A stretch of DNA of 64,000 bases from Salinispora mooreana (GTDB lineage Bacteria > Actinomycetota > Actinomycetes > Mycobacteriales > Micromonosporaceae), in assembly GCF_000379065.1 (NCBI RefSeq), contig NZ_KB900614.1, positions 607,724 through 671,723 of the forward strand, read 5' to 3'. Shown here in pieces: positions 36,088-47,332 of the stretch (positions within the stretch are counted from its first letter, which is position 1; every line of letters starts with the position of its first letter). The position numbers and the translations under genes are program-made. A model generated the notes under the pieces. The model ran no database searches, was not told the DNA's origin, and worked only from the letters and a program-made list of their open reading frames with translations.

Positions 36088-37511
36088 GCGCGGTCCGGTT
36101 GCGGGGCTTCGGGTGGCGGCACGCGGGGCGAAAGCGGTGGGCCGTACGCGGACTCGACCTGCGGATCGAGCACGGCGAACGGGTTCTCCTGCTGGGTGCC
36201 TCCGGGGCGGGTAAGAGCACCCTGCTCGCCGCGCTGGCCGGGCTGCTACCCGAAGACTCCGGCGAACAGGAAGGCACGGTCGAGGTTGACGGCCGGGACC
36301 CTCGCGCGGCCCGAGAAGAGGTCGGCCTGCTCTTCCAGGACCCGGAGACCCAGCTGGTGATGGCGCGCTGCGGCGACGATGTCGCCTTCGGCCCCGAAAA
36401 CCGCGGGCTACCCGCCGGGCAGATCTGGCCCCGGGTGGACGAGGCACTGCGCCGGGTTGGTTTCCGCTACGGCCGGGACCGATCGACCGCCGCGCTCTCC
36501 GGCGGCGAACAGCAGCGCCTCGCCCTCGCCGGGGTGCTCGCGCTCCGCCCAAGCCTGCTGCTGCTCGACGAGCCGACCGCCAACCTGGACCCGGCCGGTG
36601 CGGCGCTGATCCGCGACGCGGTCGCCGCGGCGCTCGACGCCGACACCTCCCTGCTCCTCGTCGAGCACCGGCTCGCCGAGGCGCTGCCGCTGGTCGACCG
36701 GGTGGTCGTGCTGGCACCCGGTGGCGGCGTCCACGCCGACGGCACCCCGCAGGCGGTCTTCGCCGCGCACGGCGAGGCGCTCGCTGCCGAGGGGGTCTGG
36801 GTGCCGGGCCATCCGACGCCCCTGCGGCGGGCCGCCACCGCCCCCGGGACGGAGTTGCTCGCCGCCGACGAGCTCGCCCTGCCGCCCCGGCTGGCCCGTG
36901 TTTCCCTCACCGTACGGGCCGGCGAGGCGCTCGCCGTCCACGGACCCAACGGAGCCGGTAAGTCCACCCTGGCCCTCCTGCTGGGTGGGCTGCTCGCACC
37001 GGCGGCGGGCCGGGTCACCGCGACCGCGGAGCTGGCCGGCGGGGACGCCCGCACCCCACCGCACCGATGGCGGGCGCCGGCGCTGGTGGGCCGGATCGGT
37101 TCGGTCTTCCAGGACCCGGAACACCAGTTCGTCACCACCACCGTCGCCGAGGAGCTGGCGCTGGGCCCACGCCGCACCGGCCGAACCGAGGCGCAGGTCC
37201 GCGCCACCGTGGACGCACTGCTCGACCGGCTCCGCCTGACCGCGCTCGCCGCGGCCAACCCGTACACCCTCTCCGGAGGCGAGGCGAGGCGGCTGAGTGT
37301 GGCGACGGCCCTGGCCACCGCGCCCCGCCTACTCGTCTGCGACGAGCCCACCTTCGGCCAGGACCGGCGGACCTGGCGGGAGCTGGTGGAGCTCTTCGCC
37401 GAGCTGCGCGATAACGGGCACGGGCTGGTCACGGTGACCCACGACCGGGAGTTCATCGCCGCGCTCGCCGACCGCCAGGTACGGCTCGAGCATCCGCGGA
37501 GGGTGTCGTGA
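36084..37511 (+). CDS. ykoD: ECF transporter ATPase with two fused ABC domains
   Basis: The protein has 475 residues and two complete ATPase domains: Walker A GASGAGKST and LSGGEQQRLALAG with LLLLDEPTANLD, then GPNGAGKST and LSGGEARRLSVATAL with LLVCDEPTFGQD. Fusion of the two ATPases is normal in YkoD. It energises uptake by YkoE with YkoC. GTG 36084 is the start, right after the tandem repeat. Confidence 0.94.
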   Translation: MSAVRLRGFGWRHAGRKRWAVRGLDLRIEHGERVLLLGASGAGKSTLLAALAGLLPEDSGEQEGTVEVDGRDPRAAREEVGLLFQDPETQLVMARCGDDVAFGPENRGLPAGQIWPRVDEALRRVGFRYGRDRSTAALSGGEQQRLALAGVLALRPSLLLLDEPTANLDPAGAALIRDAVAAALDADTSLLLVEHRLAEALPLVDRVVVLAPGGGVHADGTPQAVFAAHGEALAAEGVWVPGHPTPLRRAATAPGTELLAADELALPPRLARVSLTVRAGEALAVHGPNGAGKSTLALLLGGLLAPAAGRVTATAELAGGDARTPPHRWRAPALVGRIGSVFQDPEHQFVTTTVAEELALGPRRTGRTEAQVRATVDALLDRLRLTALAAANPYTLSGGEARRLSVATALATAPRLLVCDEPTFGQDRRTWRELVELFAELRDNGHGLVTVTHDREFIAALADRQVRLEHPRRVS

Positions 37512-37534
37512 CGCATCCGCGGAGCGTGCCGTGA
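37490..37534. repeat. Short tandem duplication at the ykoD-ykoC junction
   Basis: A 22-base block beginning GCATCCGCGGAG occurs twice, at 37490 and 37513, with two mismatches. It duplicates the end of ykoD (with its stop) and supplies the GGAG and GTG of ykoC. Confidence 0.75.
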
Positions 37535-38331
37535 TCAACCTCGAACCGGTGACCCGACCGGACGCCCCGCTGGCCCGGCGCAACCCGGTGGCGAAGCTGG
37601 CGGCGGCGCTGCTCTGCTCGGTCATCCTGATCGCCACCCTCGACCCGGTGGCGCCGGCCATCGCCATCGCCTTCGAGCTGGCCCTGCTGCCGCTGTTCGG
37701 TGTACGGCTCCGGGTACTCGCCCGCCGAGCGATGCCGCTGCTGGTCAGCGCGGTCGGCATCCTCGTCACGCTGGTGCTCTTCGCCGCCGAACGCTCCGGG
37801 CGGACCCTCATCGAGGCCGGCCCGATCCTGATCACCTCCGGGGTGCTGATCACCGCGCTCGGTCTGGTGTTGCGCATGTTCGCGGTGGCCCTGCCGGGAG
37901 TGACCGTGGTGGCGACGACCGACCCCACCGACCTGGCCGACGCGCTGGTGCAGAACGCCAAGCTGCCCGCCCGCTTCGCCTACGGCGCACTGGCGGCGTT
38001 CCGGTTGGTGCCGTTGCTCGCCCAGGAGTGGCAAATGATCAGCATGGCGCGGCGGGCCCGGGGCGTTGACGCCGGCCGTAACCCACTGGCCCGGCTGCGG
38101 CTTTTCGGGTCAACCGCGTTCACGCTACTGGTCGGCGCGATCCGCCGCGGGACCCGACTTGCGGTGGCGATGGACGCGCGGGGCTTCGACGCCACGACCC
38201 CCCGGTCGATGGCCCGCCGTCAACACTTCGGTCGCGCCGACGGTCTCCTGATCGCCGGTGCGGCGGTACTGGCCGGCGCCGCACTCGCGGTCAGCGTCGC
38301 CGTCGGCGCGTTCCGCCCCCTGATCGGCTGA
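37531..38331 (+). CDS. ykoC: ECF transporter transmembrane coupling protein (EcfT)
   Basis: The protein has 266 residues. Several TM helices are followed by the two coupling-helix motifs ARRARGV (about residue 171) and AMDARGF (about 210). These dock onto the ATPase. The start is GTG 37531, with GGAG six bases upstream. It completes the thiamine/precursor uptake system. Confidence 0.92.
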   Translation: MINLEPVTRPDAPLARRNPVAKLAAALLCSVILIATLDPVAPAIAIAFELALLPLFGVRLRVLARRAMPLLVSAVGILVTLVLFAAERSGRTLIEAGPILITSGVLITALGLVLRMFAVALPGVTVVATTDPTDLADALVQNAKLPARFAYGALAAFRLVPLLAQEWQMISMARRARGVDAGRNPLARLRLFGSTAFTLLVGAIRRGTRLAVAMDARGFDATTPRSMARRQHFGRADGLLIAGAAVLAGAALAVSVAVGAFRPLIG

Positions 38332-38430
38332 CCACCGAGCCCAGTGCACCGCCGGGTGGAGTGGCTGTGGAGCAGCGGAACCTGGAGCGCGATACGGTCA
38401 CAGACGGAGATCGAGGCGGAGGTGGCTGGG

Positions 38431-39867
38431 ATGAGCGGGCAGGCACAGATCGGCGTTACCGGGCTGGCGGTGATGGGGCGTAACCTCGCCCGGAACCTGG
38501 CCCGCAACGGCTTCGTCGTGGCGGTGCACAACCGCTCTCCAGAACGGACCCGCCGGCTGGTCGCCGAGCACGGCGAGGAGGGGCGGTTCGTCCCCACCGA
38601 ATCGCTGGCCGACCTCGTCGCCGCGTTGGAGCGCCCCCGGGCGGTCATCACGATGGTCAAAGCCGGCGCCCCGACCGACGCCGTCATCGACGAGTTGGTG
38701 CCGCTGCTCGATGCCGGCGACATCATCGTCGACTGCGGCAACGCCCATTTCGCCGACACCCGGCGGCGCGAGGAGGCGCTGCGCAAGCAGGGGCTGCACT
38801 TCGTCGGCACCGGTGTCTCCGGTGGTGAGGAGGGCGCGTTGTGGGGGCCGAGCATCATGCCGGGCGGTTCGGCCGAGTCCTATCAGAAGCTGGGGCCGCT
38901 CTTCGAACAGATCGCGGCGCAGGTGGACGGCGAGCCCTGCTGCCGACACATCGGTCCGGACGGAGCCGGCCACTTCGTCAAGATGGTCCACAACGGCATC
39001 GAGTACGCCGACATGCAGCTCATCGCCGAGGCGTACGACCTCCTGCGGACTGGCCTGGACGCGACCCCAGCCGAGCTGGCGGAGATCTTCCGAGAGTGGA
39101 ACTCCGGCGAGTTGGAGTCGTACCTCATCGAGATCACCGCTGAGGTGCTCGGCCACACCGACGCCAGCACCGGGCGGGCCTTCGTGGACATCGTGCTCGA
39201 CCAGGCGGAGCAGAAGGGCACCGGACGCTGGACCGTACAGAACGCCCTGGACCTGGGCATCCCGATCACCGGCATCGCCGAGGCGACGTTCGCGCGTTCC
39301 CTCTCCGGGCACGCCGCCCAGCGAGCGGCCATCCGCCACGCGTTCGCCGGCGCGGAACCGACCTGGCGGGTCGAGAAGCGGGGCGCCTTCGTCGAGGACG
39401 TCCGGCGCGCACTACTGGCCAGCAAGATCATCGCGTACGCGCAGGGCTTCGACCACATCCGGGCCGGCAGCCAGGAGTACGACTGGGACATCGACCTGGG
39501 CGGCACCGCCACGATCTGGCGGGGCGGGTGCATCATCCGAGCGCACTTCCTCGACCGGATCCGACAGGCGTACGACGAGCAGCCCGACCTGCCCACGCTG
39601 CTGGTGGCGCCGTGGTTCGCCGACACCGTACGCGCCGGGTTGTCGGGGTGGCGGCGCGTGGTCGCCGAGGCGGCCCGCGCCGGTGTGCCCACCCCCGCGT
39701 TCGCCTCGTCCCTGTCCTACTTCGACGCGCTGCGCGCGAACCGACTACCGGCGGCCCTGATCCAGGGCCTGCGGGACAACTTCGGCGCTCACACCTACCG
39801 CCGGGTTGACCGTGGCGGCTCCTTCCACACCCTCTGGGCCGGCGACCGCAGTGAGGTCGAAGCCTGA
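38431..39867 (+). CDS. gnd: 6-phosphogluconate dehydrogenase, decarboxylating
   Basis: The protein has 478 residues. ATG 38431 follows GGAGG by eight bases. The NADP-binding motif is GLAVMGRNLARN with HNRSPERTR (arginine for NADP preference). VSGGEEGALWGPSIMPGG and HFVKMVHNGIEYADMQLIAE are substrate and catalytic segments. It makes ribulose 5-phosphate and NADPH in the pentose phosphate pathway. It is monocistronic between a convergent uppS and ykoC. Confidence 0.97.
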   Translation: MSGQAQIGVTGLAVMGRNLARNLARNGFVVAVHNRSPERTRRLVAEHGEEGRFVPTESLADLVAALERPRAVITMVKAGAPTDAVIDELVPLLDAGDIIVDCGNAHFADTRRREEALRKQGLHFVGTGVSGGEEGALWGPSIMPGGSAESYQKLGPLFEQIAAQVDGEPCCRHIGPDGAGHFVKMVHNGIEYADMQLIAEAYDLLRTGLDATPAELAEIFREWNSGELESYLIEITAEVLGHTDASTGRAFVDIVLDQAEQKGTGRWTVQNALDLGIPITGIAEATFARSLSGHAAQRAAIRHAFAGAEPTWRVEKRGAFVEDVRRALLASKIIAYAQGFDHIRAGSQEYDWDIDLGGTATIWRGGCIIRAHFLDRIRQAYDEQPDLPTLLVAPWFADTVRAGLSGWRRVVAEAARAGVPTPAFASSLSYFDALRANRLPAALIQGLRDNFGAHTYRRVDRGGSFHTLWAGDRSEVEA

Positions 39868-39888
39868 CCCCGGGCGCCCGGGGTCAGG
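39863..39888. terminator. Palindromic bidirectional terminator carrying both stop codons
   Basis: CCTGACCCCGGGC and its complement form a perfect 26-bp palindrome. The gnd stop TGA (39865) and the uppS stop (39884-39886) both lie in it. Confidence 0.75.
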
Positions 39889-40696
39889 TGGTAGGCGCCA
39901 CCGGGTTCGGCAGCGCTCCGCCGAACCGGCGGTCCCGCTGGGCATAGAGCTCACAGGCGTACCAGAGGTGCCGGCGGTCGAAGTCCGGCCAGAGCGTGTC
40001 CAGGAAGACCAGTTCGGCGTAGGCGCTCTGCCAGAGCAAGAAGTTCGAGGTGCGCTGCTCTCCGGAGGGGCGCAGGAAGAGATCCACGTCGGGGACCTCC
40101 GGGTGGTAGAGGTAGCGGGCCATGGTCTTCTCGGTGACCTTGGCGGGGTCGAGCCGGCCGGCCGCGACCTCCCGGGCGATCGCGGCGGCGGCGTCGGCGA
40201 TCTCGGCCTGCCCGCCATAGTTCACGCAGAACTGCAGGGTGAGCGTCGAGTTACCGCGAGACATCTCCTCGGCCGCCTGCAACTCCGAGATGACGCTCTT
40301 CCACAGCCGCCCGGACCGGCCCGACCAGACGACCCGTACGCCCAGGTCGACAAGTTGGTCGCGGCGGCGGCGGATCACGTCCCGGTTGAAGCCCATCAGG
40401 AAACGCACCTCGTCCGGCGAACGTCGCCAGTTCTCCGTCGAGAACGCGTACGCCGACAGGTACGGGATGCCCAGCTCGATCGCGCCCTCGACCGCGTCGA
40501 AGAGGGAGAACTCTCCCGCCTCGTGCCCTTTCGTACGCGGGAGCCCACGCTCCTTGGCCCACCGGCCGTTGCCGTCCATCACCACCGCGACGTGCCGCGG
40601 CAACGCCTCGGCGGGCAACGCCGGTGGCCGGGCACCGGACGGGTGGGGGGTGGGCGGCACCGGCGCCGGGCCGGTTCGCCTGGTCGATCGGATCAC
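39884..40696 (-). CDS. uppS: Isoprenyl transferase (undecaprenyl diphosphate synthase)
   Basis: The protein has 270 residues. GTG 40696 follows GGGAG. The motifs are [27 protein letters not shown] (catalytic Asp and Arg), [18 protein letters not shown], and near the end [27 protein letters not shown]. It extends farnesyl diphosphate with cis-isoprene units to the lipid carrier for cell-wall synthesis. It lies five bases downstream of recO and is co-transcribed. Confidence 0.95.
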   Translation of the reverse strand: MIRSTRRTGPAPVPPTPHPSGARPPALPAEALPRHVAVVMDGNGRWAKERGLPRTKGHEAGEFSLFDAVEGAIELGIPYLSAYAFSTENWRRSPDEVRFLMGFNRDVIRRRRDQLVDLGVRVVWSGRSGRLWKSVISELQAAEEMSRGNSTLTLQFCVNYGGQAEIADAAAAIAREVAAGRLDPAKVTEKTMARYLYHPEVPDVDLFLRPSGEQRTSNFLLWQSAYAELVFLDTLWPDFDRRHLWYACELYAQRDRRFGGALPNPVAPTT

Positions 40697-40701
40697 TCGG
40701 T

Positions 40702-41538
40702 CTACTCCCTGTCCACGCCGGCCGCGGCCGGCCCGACTCCGCCGGCCGGCGTCCCGACCGCGCCGGCGGCCGGACCGCCCCGGTCCACCAGCGGCAGCGA
40801 GCGTAGCGCGCGCTCCAGATGCCACTGCAGGTGCGCCGCGACCAGCCCGCTGCACTCCCGGCGAACACCACTCTCGGCGGCGTCAGCAACCCGCCAGTCG
40901 CCGCTGGTGAGCGCGGTCATCAGGTCAAGGGTGGCCGGTGCGGGGTGGGCCGCGCCAGGCGGCCGACAGTCCCGGCAGACGGCACCGCCGGCCGGGACGG
41001 AGAAGGCCCGGTGCCGCCCCGGCGTGCCGCAGACCGCGCAGCCGACCAGCGCCGGCGCCCACCCGGCCAGGGCCATGCCACGCAGCAGGTACGCGTCCAG
41101 CACCAGGGTCGCGGCGTGTTCCCCGCCGGCCAGCACACGCAGCGCCCCCAGGGTGAGCTGGAACAACCGCAGCGACGGTTCCCGCTCGACCGGGGTGAGC
41201 CGCTCCGCGGTCTCACAGACCGCACTCGCCGCCGTGTAGCGGGGGTAGTCGCCGAGGAGGCGCTTACCGTACAGATCAATGCCCTCGACCTGGCTGACCG
41301 TGTGCAGCGAACTGCCCTGCTGGCCCTTCGGGTCGCCGGCGAGTTGCAGGTCGACGTGGCCGAAGGGCTCCAGCCGGGCGCCGAACTTGCTGGTGATCCG
41401 ACGCACCCCGCGGGCCACCGCGCGCAGCCGCCCGTGCCGACGGCTGAGCAGGGTGATGATGCGATCCGACTCGCCGAGCTTCTGCACGCGCAGCACCACC
41501 GCGTCGTCGCGGTAGAGCTGTCGGCGGTACCCGGCCAT
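40702..41538 (-). CDS. recO: DNA repair protein RecO
   Basis: The protein has 278 residues. The N-terminal OB-fold begins [44 protein letters not shown]. The zinc cluster is CAVCG...CRDC in the middle. RecO loads RecA with RecF/RecR at gaps. The C-terminus is Gly/Ala/Pro-rich. It lies between the acyltransferase gene and uppS. Confidence 0.93.
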   Translation of the reverse strand: MAGYRRQLYRDDAVVLRVQKLGESDRIITLLSRRHGRLRAVARGVRRITSKFGARLEPFGHVDLQLAGDPKGQQGSSLHTVSQVEGIDLYGKRLLGDYPRYTAASAVCETAERLTPVEREPSLRLFQLTLGALRVLAGGEHAATLVLDAYLLRGMALAGWAPALVGCAVCGTPGRHRAFSVPAGGAVCRDCRPPGAAHPAPATLDLMTALTSGDWRVADAAESGVRRECSGLVAAHLQWHLERALRSLPLVDRGGPAAGAVGTPAGGVGPAAAGVDRE

Positions 41539-41601
41539 CGGATCATTCTCCCTCAGGGTGGCAGCTCCGGGTCGGCTCGGGGTGGCCGCGGCGCCGGCTG
41601 G

Positions 41602-42804
41602 TCATCGTGCGTTGCTCTGCACGCTCCCGGTCTGCACGCGCTCGCTCTCCGCCGACCGGGGCGCCGGCACCAACGGCTGCTTCCGCGCCGGCCCGGCCCG
41701 CTCCGCCGAACCAGCTACGGCCTGCTCCGCTGTCGCCCCCTCGGGCGTAGCTGCCACTCCCTCGGGCGTAGCTGCCGCCTCCTCGGGCCTGGCTGCCGCT
41801 CGCCGTCCAAAACCGGGGATCAACTCCGGCCGGCGCCGGGCCGCGATGTCCTCGACCCAACCGACAAGCATGATGACGACCCCGAGCAGGGCGAAGACCA
41901 ACACGACCCGGATAGCCAGGCCGAGCAGATTCTGGTGCGACCAACCGACCACGTCCACCAGTGGGGTGAGCGCTGCCACGAAGGCCATGTGCCACAGGTA
42001 CACGGTGAGTGCACGCCGGTTGATCAGAGTGACCACCCGACTGAAGATCGCGTTACGGTCGATCCACGCCGTTGTCGCCGGCTCCCGCCCGAGCACGACC
42101 AGGATGACACCGGCCGACCAGAGGGCGTTGGCGAGCGGATTGCCGTTGAGGTCGAGCCCCTTGGTACCGGGCTGGGTCAGGTTCCACCAGCCGCCGAGGG
42201 CGACCAGAGCGATCGCGGCCGGCCACAGGACGCGGTTGGCGAGTCGGCGCAGCATTCCCTCCTGGTGGGCGAAGCCCAACATCCACGCCCCGAGGTACAG
42301 GCCGAACTGCTGCACCACCATCGGCGGATCCGGGTACAGCCCCAGTTCGATCGCCACCGTCAGCGCGTACGGGGCGATCAGGGTGGGCAGCGGGAACCGA
42401 CGGAACAACCACAACGCCAGCGGCGAGACGAGGACAAACCAGAGGTAGTTGCGCAGGTACCAGATCGGGCCCAGCACCGGTATTCCCCAGTCGTTCCGCG
42501 GTGGGTCGGCCACGGGGAAGAGCCAGAGCAGAAGCTCGGGGGTGAACGACAGCCCGGTGAGCAGCATCGCGGGCACCAAGATCGCGCCGAGCACCCAGAA
42601 CGACGGCAGCAGCCGCCGCAACCGACGACCGACCGCCGCTGTCCCGAAGCGATGCAGGGACGCCGCCATCAGCGATCCGGCCAGCGCGAACATCACCGAC
42701 ATCGCGGGAAAGACCAGCGTCATGGTGGCCCACCCAGTTACGTGGTAGACCACGACCCGGACGACGGCGAGGGCACGCAACAGGTCTAGGTAACGATTTC
42801 GCAT
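41602..42804 (-). CDS. Acyltransferase family membrane protein
   Basis: The protein has 400 residues with about ten TM segments of the Acyl_transf_3 type. It begins MRNRYLDLLRALAVVRVVVYHVTGW with the conserved R and H. The C-terminal 70 residues are cytoplasmic and low-complexity, with PEGVAATPEGA repeats. Members O-acylate sugars, peptidoglycan or secondary metabolites. It interrupts the usual era-recO neighbourhood. The substrate is unknown. Confidence 0.85.
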   Translation of the reverse strand: MRNRYLDLLRALAVVRVVVYHVTGWATMTLVFPAMSVMFALAGSLMAASLHRFGTAAVGRRLRRLLPSFWVLGAILVPAMLLTGLSFTPELLLWLFPVADPPRNDWGIPVLGPIWYLRNYLWFVLVSPLALWLFRRFPLPTLIAPYALTVAIELGLYPDPPMVVQQFGLYLGAWMLGFAHQEGMLRRLANRVLWPAAIALVALGGWWNLTQPGTKGLDLNGNPLANALWSAGVILVVLGREPATTAWIDRNAIFSRVVTLINRRALTVYLWHMAFVAALTPLVDVVGWSHQNLLGLAIRVVLVFALLGVVIMLVGWVEDIAARRRPELIPGFGRRAAARPEEAAATPEGVAATPEGATAEQAVAGSAERAGPARKQPLVPAPRSAESERVQTGSVQSNAR

Positions 42805-42968
42805 CAGCTCGCTGCTATTTCCGGACGAGGAGAGGGAAACACAATCCCCTACCCTCCGCCCGCGACCTGGAATACGCGAGACTCGCCGGATGAAAAGTGA
42901 AATTCCTCATCAGTCCATCGAAGGCTGACAAGTCACTCGGAACATTCGGCCACAAGCCGGGCGGCCGG

Positions 42969-43868
42969 CTAAAAGCCGAGCTTACGGAGCTGCTTCGGGT
43001 CCCGCTGCCAGTCCTTCGCCACCCGGACGTGCAGGTCGAGGTAGACCCGGGTGCCGAGCAACTCCTCGATCTGCCGCCGCGCCCGGATGCCGACATCCCG
43101 GAGCCGGCTGGCCCGATGCCCGATCACGATCGCCTTCTGGCTCGGCCGCTCGACGTACACATCGGCATAGATCTTGATGACGCGTTCCGCGGGGATCATC
43201 TCCTCCACCACCACCGCGATGGAGTGGGGTAGCTCATCGCGCACACCCTCCAGCGCCGCCTCCCGGATCAGCTCGGCGACCAACACCTGCTCCGGTTCCT
43301 CGGTGAGCATGTCGTCCGGGTAGAGCTGCGGTGACTCCGGCAGGTAGCGGGTCATCACGTCCACCAGCGTGTCGACCTGGTGCCCGGAGACCGCGCTGAC
43401 CGGCACGACCTCCGCGAAGTCCGCCAGTTCACTCACCGCGACCAACTGCTTGGCCAGCTGCTCTCGGTCAACCAGGTCGGTCTTCGTCACCACCGCGAGC
43501 ACGGTCGCCTTCAGCTCGGCCAGCTCACCGGTGATGAAGCGGTCACCCCGGCCGATCGGCTCGTCCGCCGGGATGCAGAGGCCGATCACATCAACCTCGC
43601 TCCACGTCTGCCGTACCAGATCGTTGAGGCGCTCGCCGAGCAGCGTCCGGGGCCGGTGCAGGCCCGGCGTGTCGACCAGCACGAGCTGCGAGTCGGGCCG
43701 GTGCAGCACCGCCCGGATGACGTGCCGGGTTGTCTGCGGCTTACTCGAGGTGATGGCGATCTTCTGCCCGACGATCGCGTTGGTCAACGTCGACTTGCCG
43801 GCATTTGGCCGTCCCACGAAGCAGCCAAAGCCGGCCCGGTACGGCTGCCGGAGGTTCGCGGAAGTCAC
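42969..43868 (-). CDS. era: GTPase Era
   Basis: The protein has 299 residues. G1 is GRPNAGKST, G2/G3 are TSSKPQTTR and DTPGLHRP, and G4 is TKTD. The C-terminal KH domain carries VYVERPSQKAIVIGHRASRLRDVGIRARRQIEELLGTRVYLDLHVRV. Era binds 16S rRNA and assists 30S assembly. It overlaps the deaminase-like gene by four bases. Confidence 0.97.
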   Translation of the reverse strand: MTSANLRQPYRAGFGCFVGRPNAGKSTLTNAIVGQKIAITSSKPQTTRHVIRAVLHRPDSQLVLVDTPGLHRPRTLLGERLNDLVRQTWSEVDVIGLCIPADEPIGRGDRFITGELAELKATVLAVVTKTDLVDREQLAKQLVAVSELADFAEVVPVSAVSGHQVDTLVDVMTRYLPESPQLYPDDMLTEEPEQVLVAELIREAALEGVRDELPHSIAVVVEEMIPAERVIKIYADVYVERPSQKAIVIGHRASRLRDVGIRARRQIEELLGTRVYLDLHVRVAKDWQRDPKQLRKLGF

Positions 43869-44242
43869 TCGGCCACCGTCCCGAGGAGCGTGCCGTCCGG
43901 GGCCGCCACATGGATGGGCGCGTCGGCAGCGAGGTCACGGACCGCCGCATGGCCAGCACCGTCCAGCGTTGACGCCTCGGTCACCACCGCCGCGGCCTCC
44001 AGCCGGGTGCAGCCAGCCGCCGCCGCCGAGCCCACAGCGAGTTGAAGTGCGGTCAACGCCAGCGAAGGCAGCGAGACGCTCGCCGCGGCGTACGTCCGGC
44101 CATCCTGGTCCCGGACGGCGGCACCTTCGACGGCACCGACCCGGCCCCGCGCCCCCCGGGCCAGGACGACCAGTTTGGCGTCCTCGGCGGTCAGCTCCAC
44201 CGGGGTGGACCCGGTAGTCGGTACGGCGGGTGACTCAGGCAT
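43865..44242 (-). CDS. Cytidine-deaminase-like protein
   Basis: The protein has 125 residues. ATG 44242 starts inside the end of the CorC-like gene and the stop overlaps the era start. Between corC and era, actinobacteria carry a short cytidine-deaminase homologue. Here the sequence ([38 protein letters not shown]) matches its fold, but the zinc motifs (HAE and PCxxC) are absent. It is therefore a non-catalytic remnant or a protein with another role. Confidence 0.75.
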   Translation of the reverse strand: MPESPAVPTTGSTPVELTAEDAKLVVLARGARGRVGAVEGAAVRDQDGRTYAAASVSLPSLALTALQLAVGSAAAAGCTRLEAAAVVTEASTLDGAGHAAVRDLAADAPIHVAAPDGTLLGTVAE

Positions 44243-45629
44243 CGGCGGGTTGCCTCTCCTCGGCTTGGTCGGTGTCGCCCGGGGTGTCGGTGGATTCGCC
44301 ACGCCCCGGATCGTGCTGTTGGTCGGCCGACTCCACCCGGCGCACCAGGACCGTGTCGATCCGGTTGCGCCGCCCGGTGGTGCCCTCAGCGAGCAGCCGC
44401 AGACCGGCCACCTCCACCTGGGCGCCGGGGATCGGGACCCGGCCCAGGGACTGCGCGAGCAGACCGCCCACCGTCTCCACCTCATCGCTGGGCAGCTCGG
44501 TGTCGAACAACTCGCCGAGGTCCTCCACGGGCAGCCGCGCGGTAACCCGCACCGCATCGTCGTCGAGGTGCTCGACCGGCGGACGCTCAACATCGTACTC
44601 GTCGGTAATCTCGCCGACGATCTCCTCCAGGATGTCCTCGATCGTGACCAGCCCGCCGGTCCCGCCGTACTCGTCAACGACGATCACCAGGTGGTTCCGG
44701 GCAGCCTGCATCTCCGAGAGGAGGTCGTCAACCGGCTTGGACTCCGGCACGAAGGTGGCCGGGCGCATCAGCTCGGCCACCGGGAGGCGCCGATCCTCCG
44801 GGGCGCCGCCCTGCGTGCGCCGGATCAGATCTTTCAGGTAGAGCACGCCGAGCACGTCGTCAACGCTCTCGCCGATGACCGGGATACGGGAGAAGCCGGA
44901 ACGCAGAAAGAGCGCCAGGGCCTGGGAGAGCATCTTGTGCCGCTCGATCCAGACCATCTCGGTGCGCGGCACCATCACCTCGCGGACGATGGTGTCACCG
45001 AGCGCGAAGACCGAGTGGATCATCTGCCGTTCACCATGTTCCACCACGCCGCGCTGCTCGGCCAGATCGACCAGTTCGCGGAGCTCCACCTGGGTGGCGA
45101 AGGGACCCTCGCGGAAACCGCGACCCGGGGTGACCGCATTACCGATCAGGATCAGCAGCGAGGCGAGGGGGTTGAGCGCCCGACCCAGCCAACGCACCAG
45201 CGGCGCCACCCCGCGACCCACCGCGTAGGCGTGCTGCCGGCCGATGGTACGTGGTCCGACGCCAACCACCACGAAGCTGACCACGGTCATCGCCCCGGCC
45301 GTCACCACCGCAGCCAGCCAGCCGGCACCGAGCGAGTCGACCGCGACCAGGGCTACCAGGGTGGTAGCGCTCAACTCAGCGAGCAGCCGCAACAGCAGCA
45401 GCAGGTTGAGGTGCCGGACCACGTCCCCGGCGACGGACTGTAACGCGCGGGCGCCCCGGGCTCCGTCGCGGACCAACTCGGCCGCCCGGGCCGGCGAGAC
45501 AGCGGCGAGCGCCGCCTCGGTCATCGCGATCAGGCCGGCGAGGACCACCAGCCCGGCCGCGAGGAGTACCAGCTGCACGTCGGGAAGGCCGGACGCACCG
45601 GCCGTCGCTGCGGCGAGAGAGGCCATCAT
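44235..45629 (-). CDS. Hemolysin/CNNM-type transporter (CorC/HlyC family)
   Basis: The protein has 464 residues from ATG 45629, which overlaps the ybeY stop. TTG 45650 would be a longer start. An N-terminal DUF21 membrane domain of three to four helices is followed by two CBS domains ([47 protein letters not shown]) and a CorC_HlyC domain ([30 protein letters not shown]). Such proteins handle Mg or Co ions. Confidence 0.92.
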   Translation of the reverse strand: MMASLAAATAGASGLPDVQLVLLAAGLVVLAGLIAMTEAALAAVSPARAAELVRDGARGARALQSVAGDVVRHLNLLLLLRLLAELSATTLVALVAVDSLGAGWLAAVVTAGAMTVVSFVVVGVGPRTIGRQHAYAVGRGVAPLVRWLGRALNPLASLLILIGNAVTPGRGFREGPFATQVELRELVDLAEQRGVVEHGERQMIHSVFALGDTIVREVMVPRTEMVWIERHKMLSQALALFLRSGFSRIPVIGESVDDVLGVLYLKDLIRRTQGGAPEDRRLPVAELMRPATFVPESKPVDDLLSEMQAARNHLVIVVDEYGGTGGLVTIEDILEEIVGEITDEYDVERPPVEHLDDDAVRVTARLPVEDLGELFDTELPSDEVETVGGLLAQSLGRVPIPGAQVEVAGLRLLAEGTTGRRNRIDTVLVRRVESADQQHDPGRGESTDTPGDTDQAEERQPADA

Positions 45630-46099
45630 CGTGACCGGGTCGACCGCCAACTCACCAGCAGCCGGGCTTGGAGGGCGAACATCTCCCGTTCCTCCTCCGG
45701 CTCAGCGTGGTCGTAGCCGAGCAGGTGCAGCACCCCGTGCACGGTGAGTAGGTACAGCTCATCGGCGGTGGAGTGACCCGCGGTAGCCGCCTGCTTGGCG
45801 GCCACCTCGGGGCAGAGCACGATGTCACCGAGCAACGCCGGCTCGGCGCCGACGGTGGCGTTCTCCCCCGGCCCATGGTCAACGCTGCCCTCGTCCATCG
45901 GGAAGGCGAGGACATCGGTGGGGCCGTCCCCGCCCATCCAGCGGTGGTTCAACTCGGCCATGTAGTCGATATCGACGAGCAGCACGGACAGCTCGGCGAG
46001 CTGGTTGACCCCCATTTCGTCGAGGGCGTGCCGGGCGACGGCGAGTATCGCGTCGGTGTCGACGTCAACCCCGGACTCATTGGCAATCTCGATGGACAC
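45626..46099 (-). CDS. ybeY: rRNA maturation endoribonuclease YbeY
   Basis: The protein has 157 residues. The zinc motif [11 protein letters not shown] (H-x3-H-x5-H) is intact, followed by [30 protein letters not shown] is also conserved. YbeY trims 16S rRNA 3' ends and acts in quality control. It lies 17 bp after phoH and overlaps the next gene. Confidence 0.96.
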   Translation of the reverse strand: MSIEIANESGVDVDTDAILAVARHALDEMGVNQLAELSVLLVDIDYMAELNHRWMGGDGPTDVLAFPMDEGSVDHGPGENATVGAEPALLGDIVLCPEVAAKQAATAGHSTADELYLLTVHGVLHLLGYDHAEPEEEREMFALQARLLVSWRSTRSR

Positions 46100-46116
46100 T
46101 GTCTTCCTTCGCCTCG

Positions 46117-47259
<1,143 letters not shown>

Positions 47260-47332
47260 CGTATCGGGTCAACCGCCAGGGCACCTCGCCCAATTCCCCT
47301 GACCGGCACCGACCGGCCGGTCCTCACCGCCG

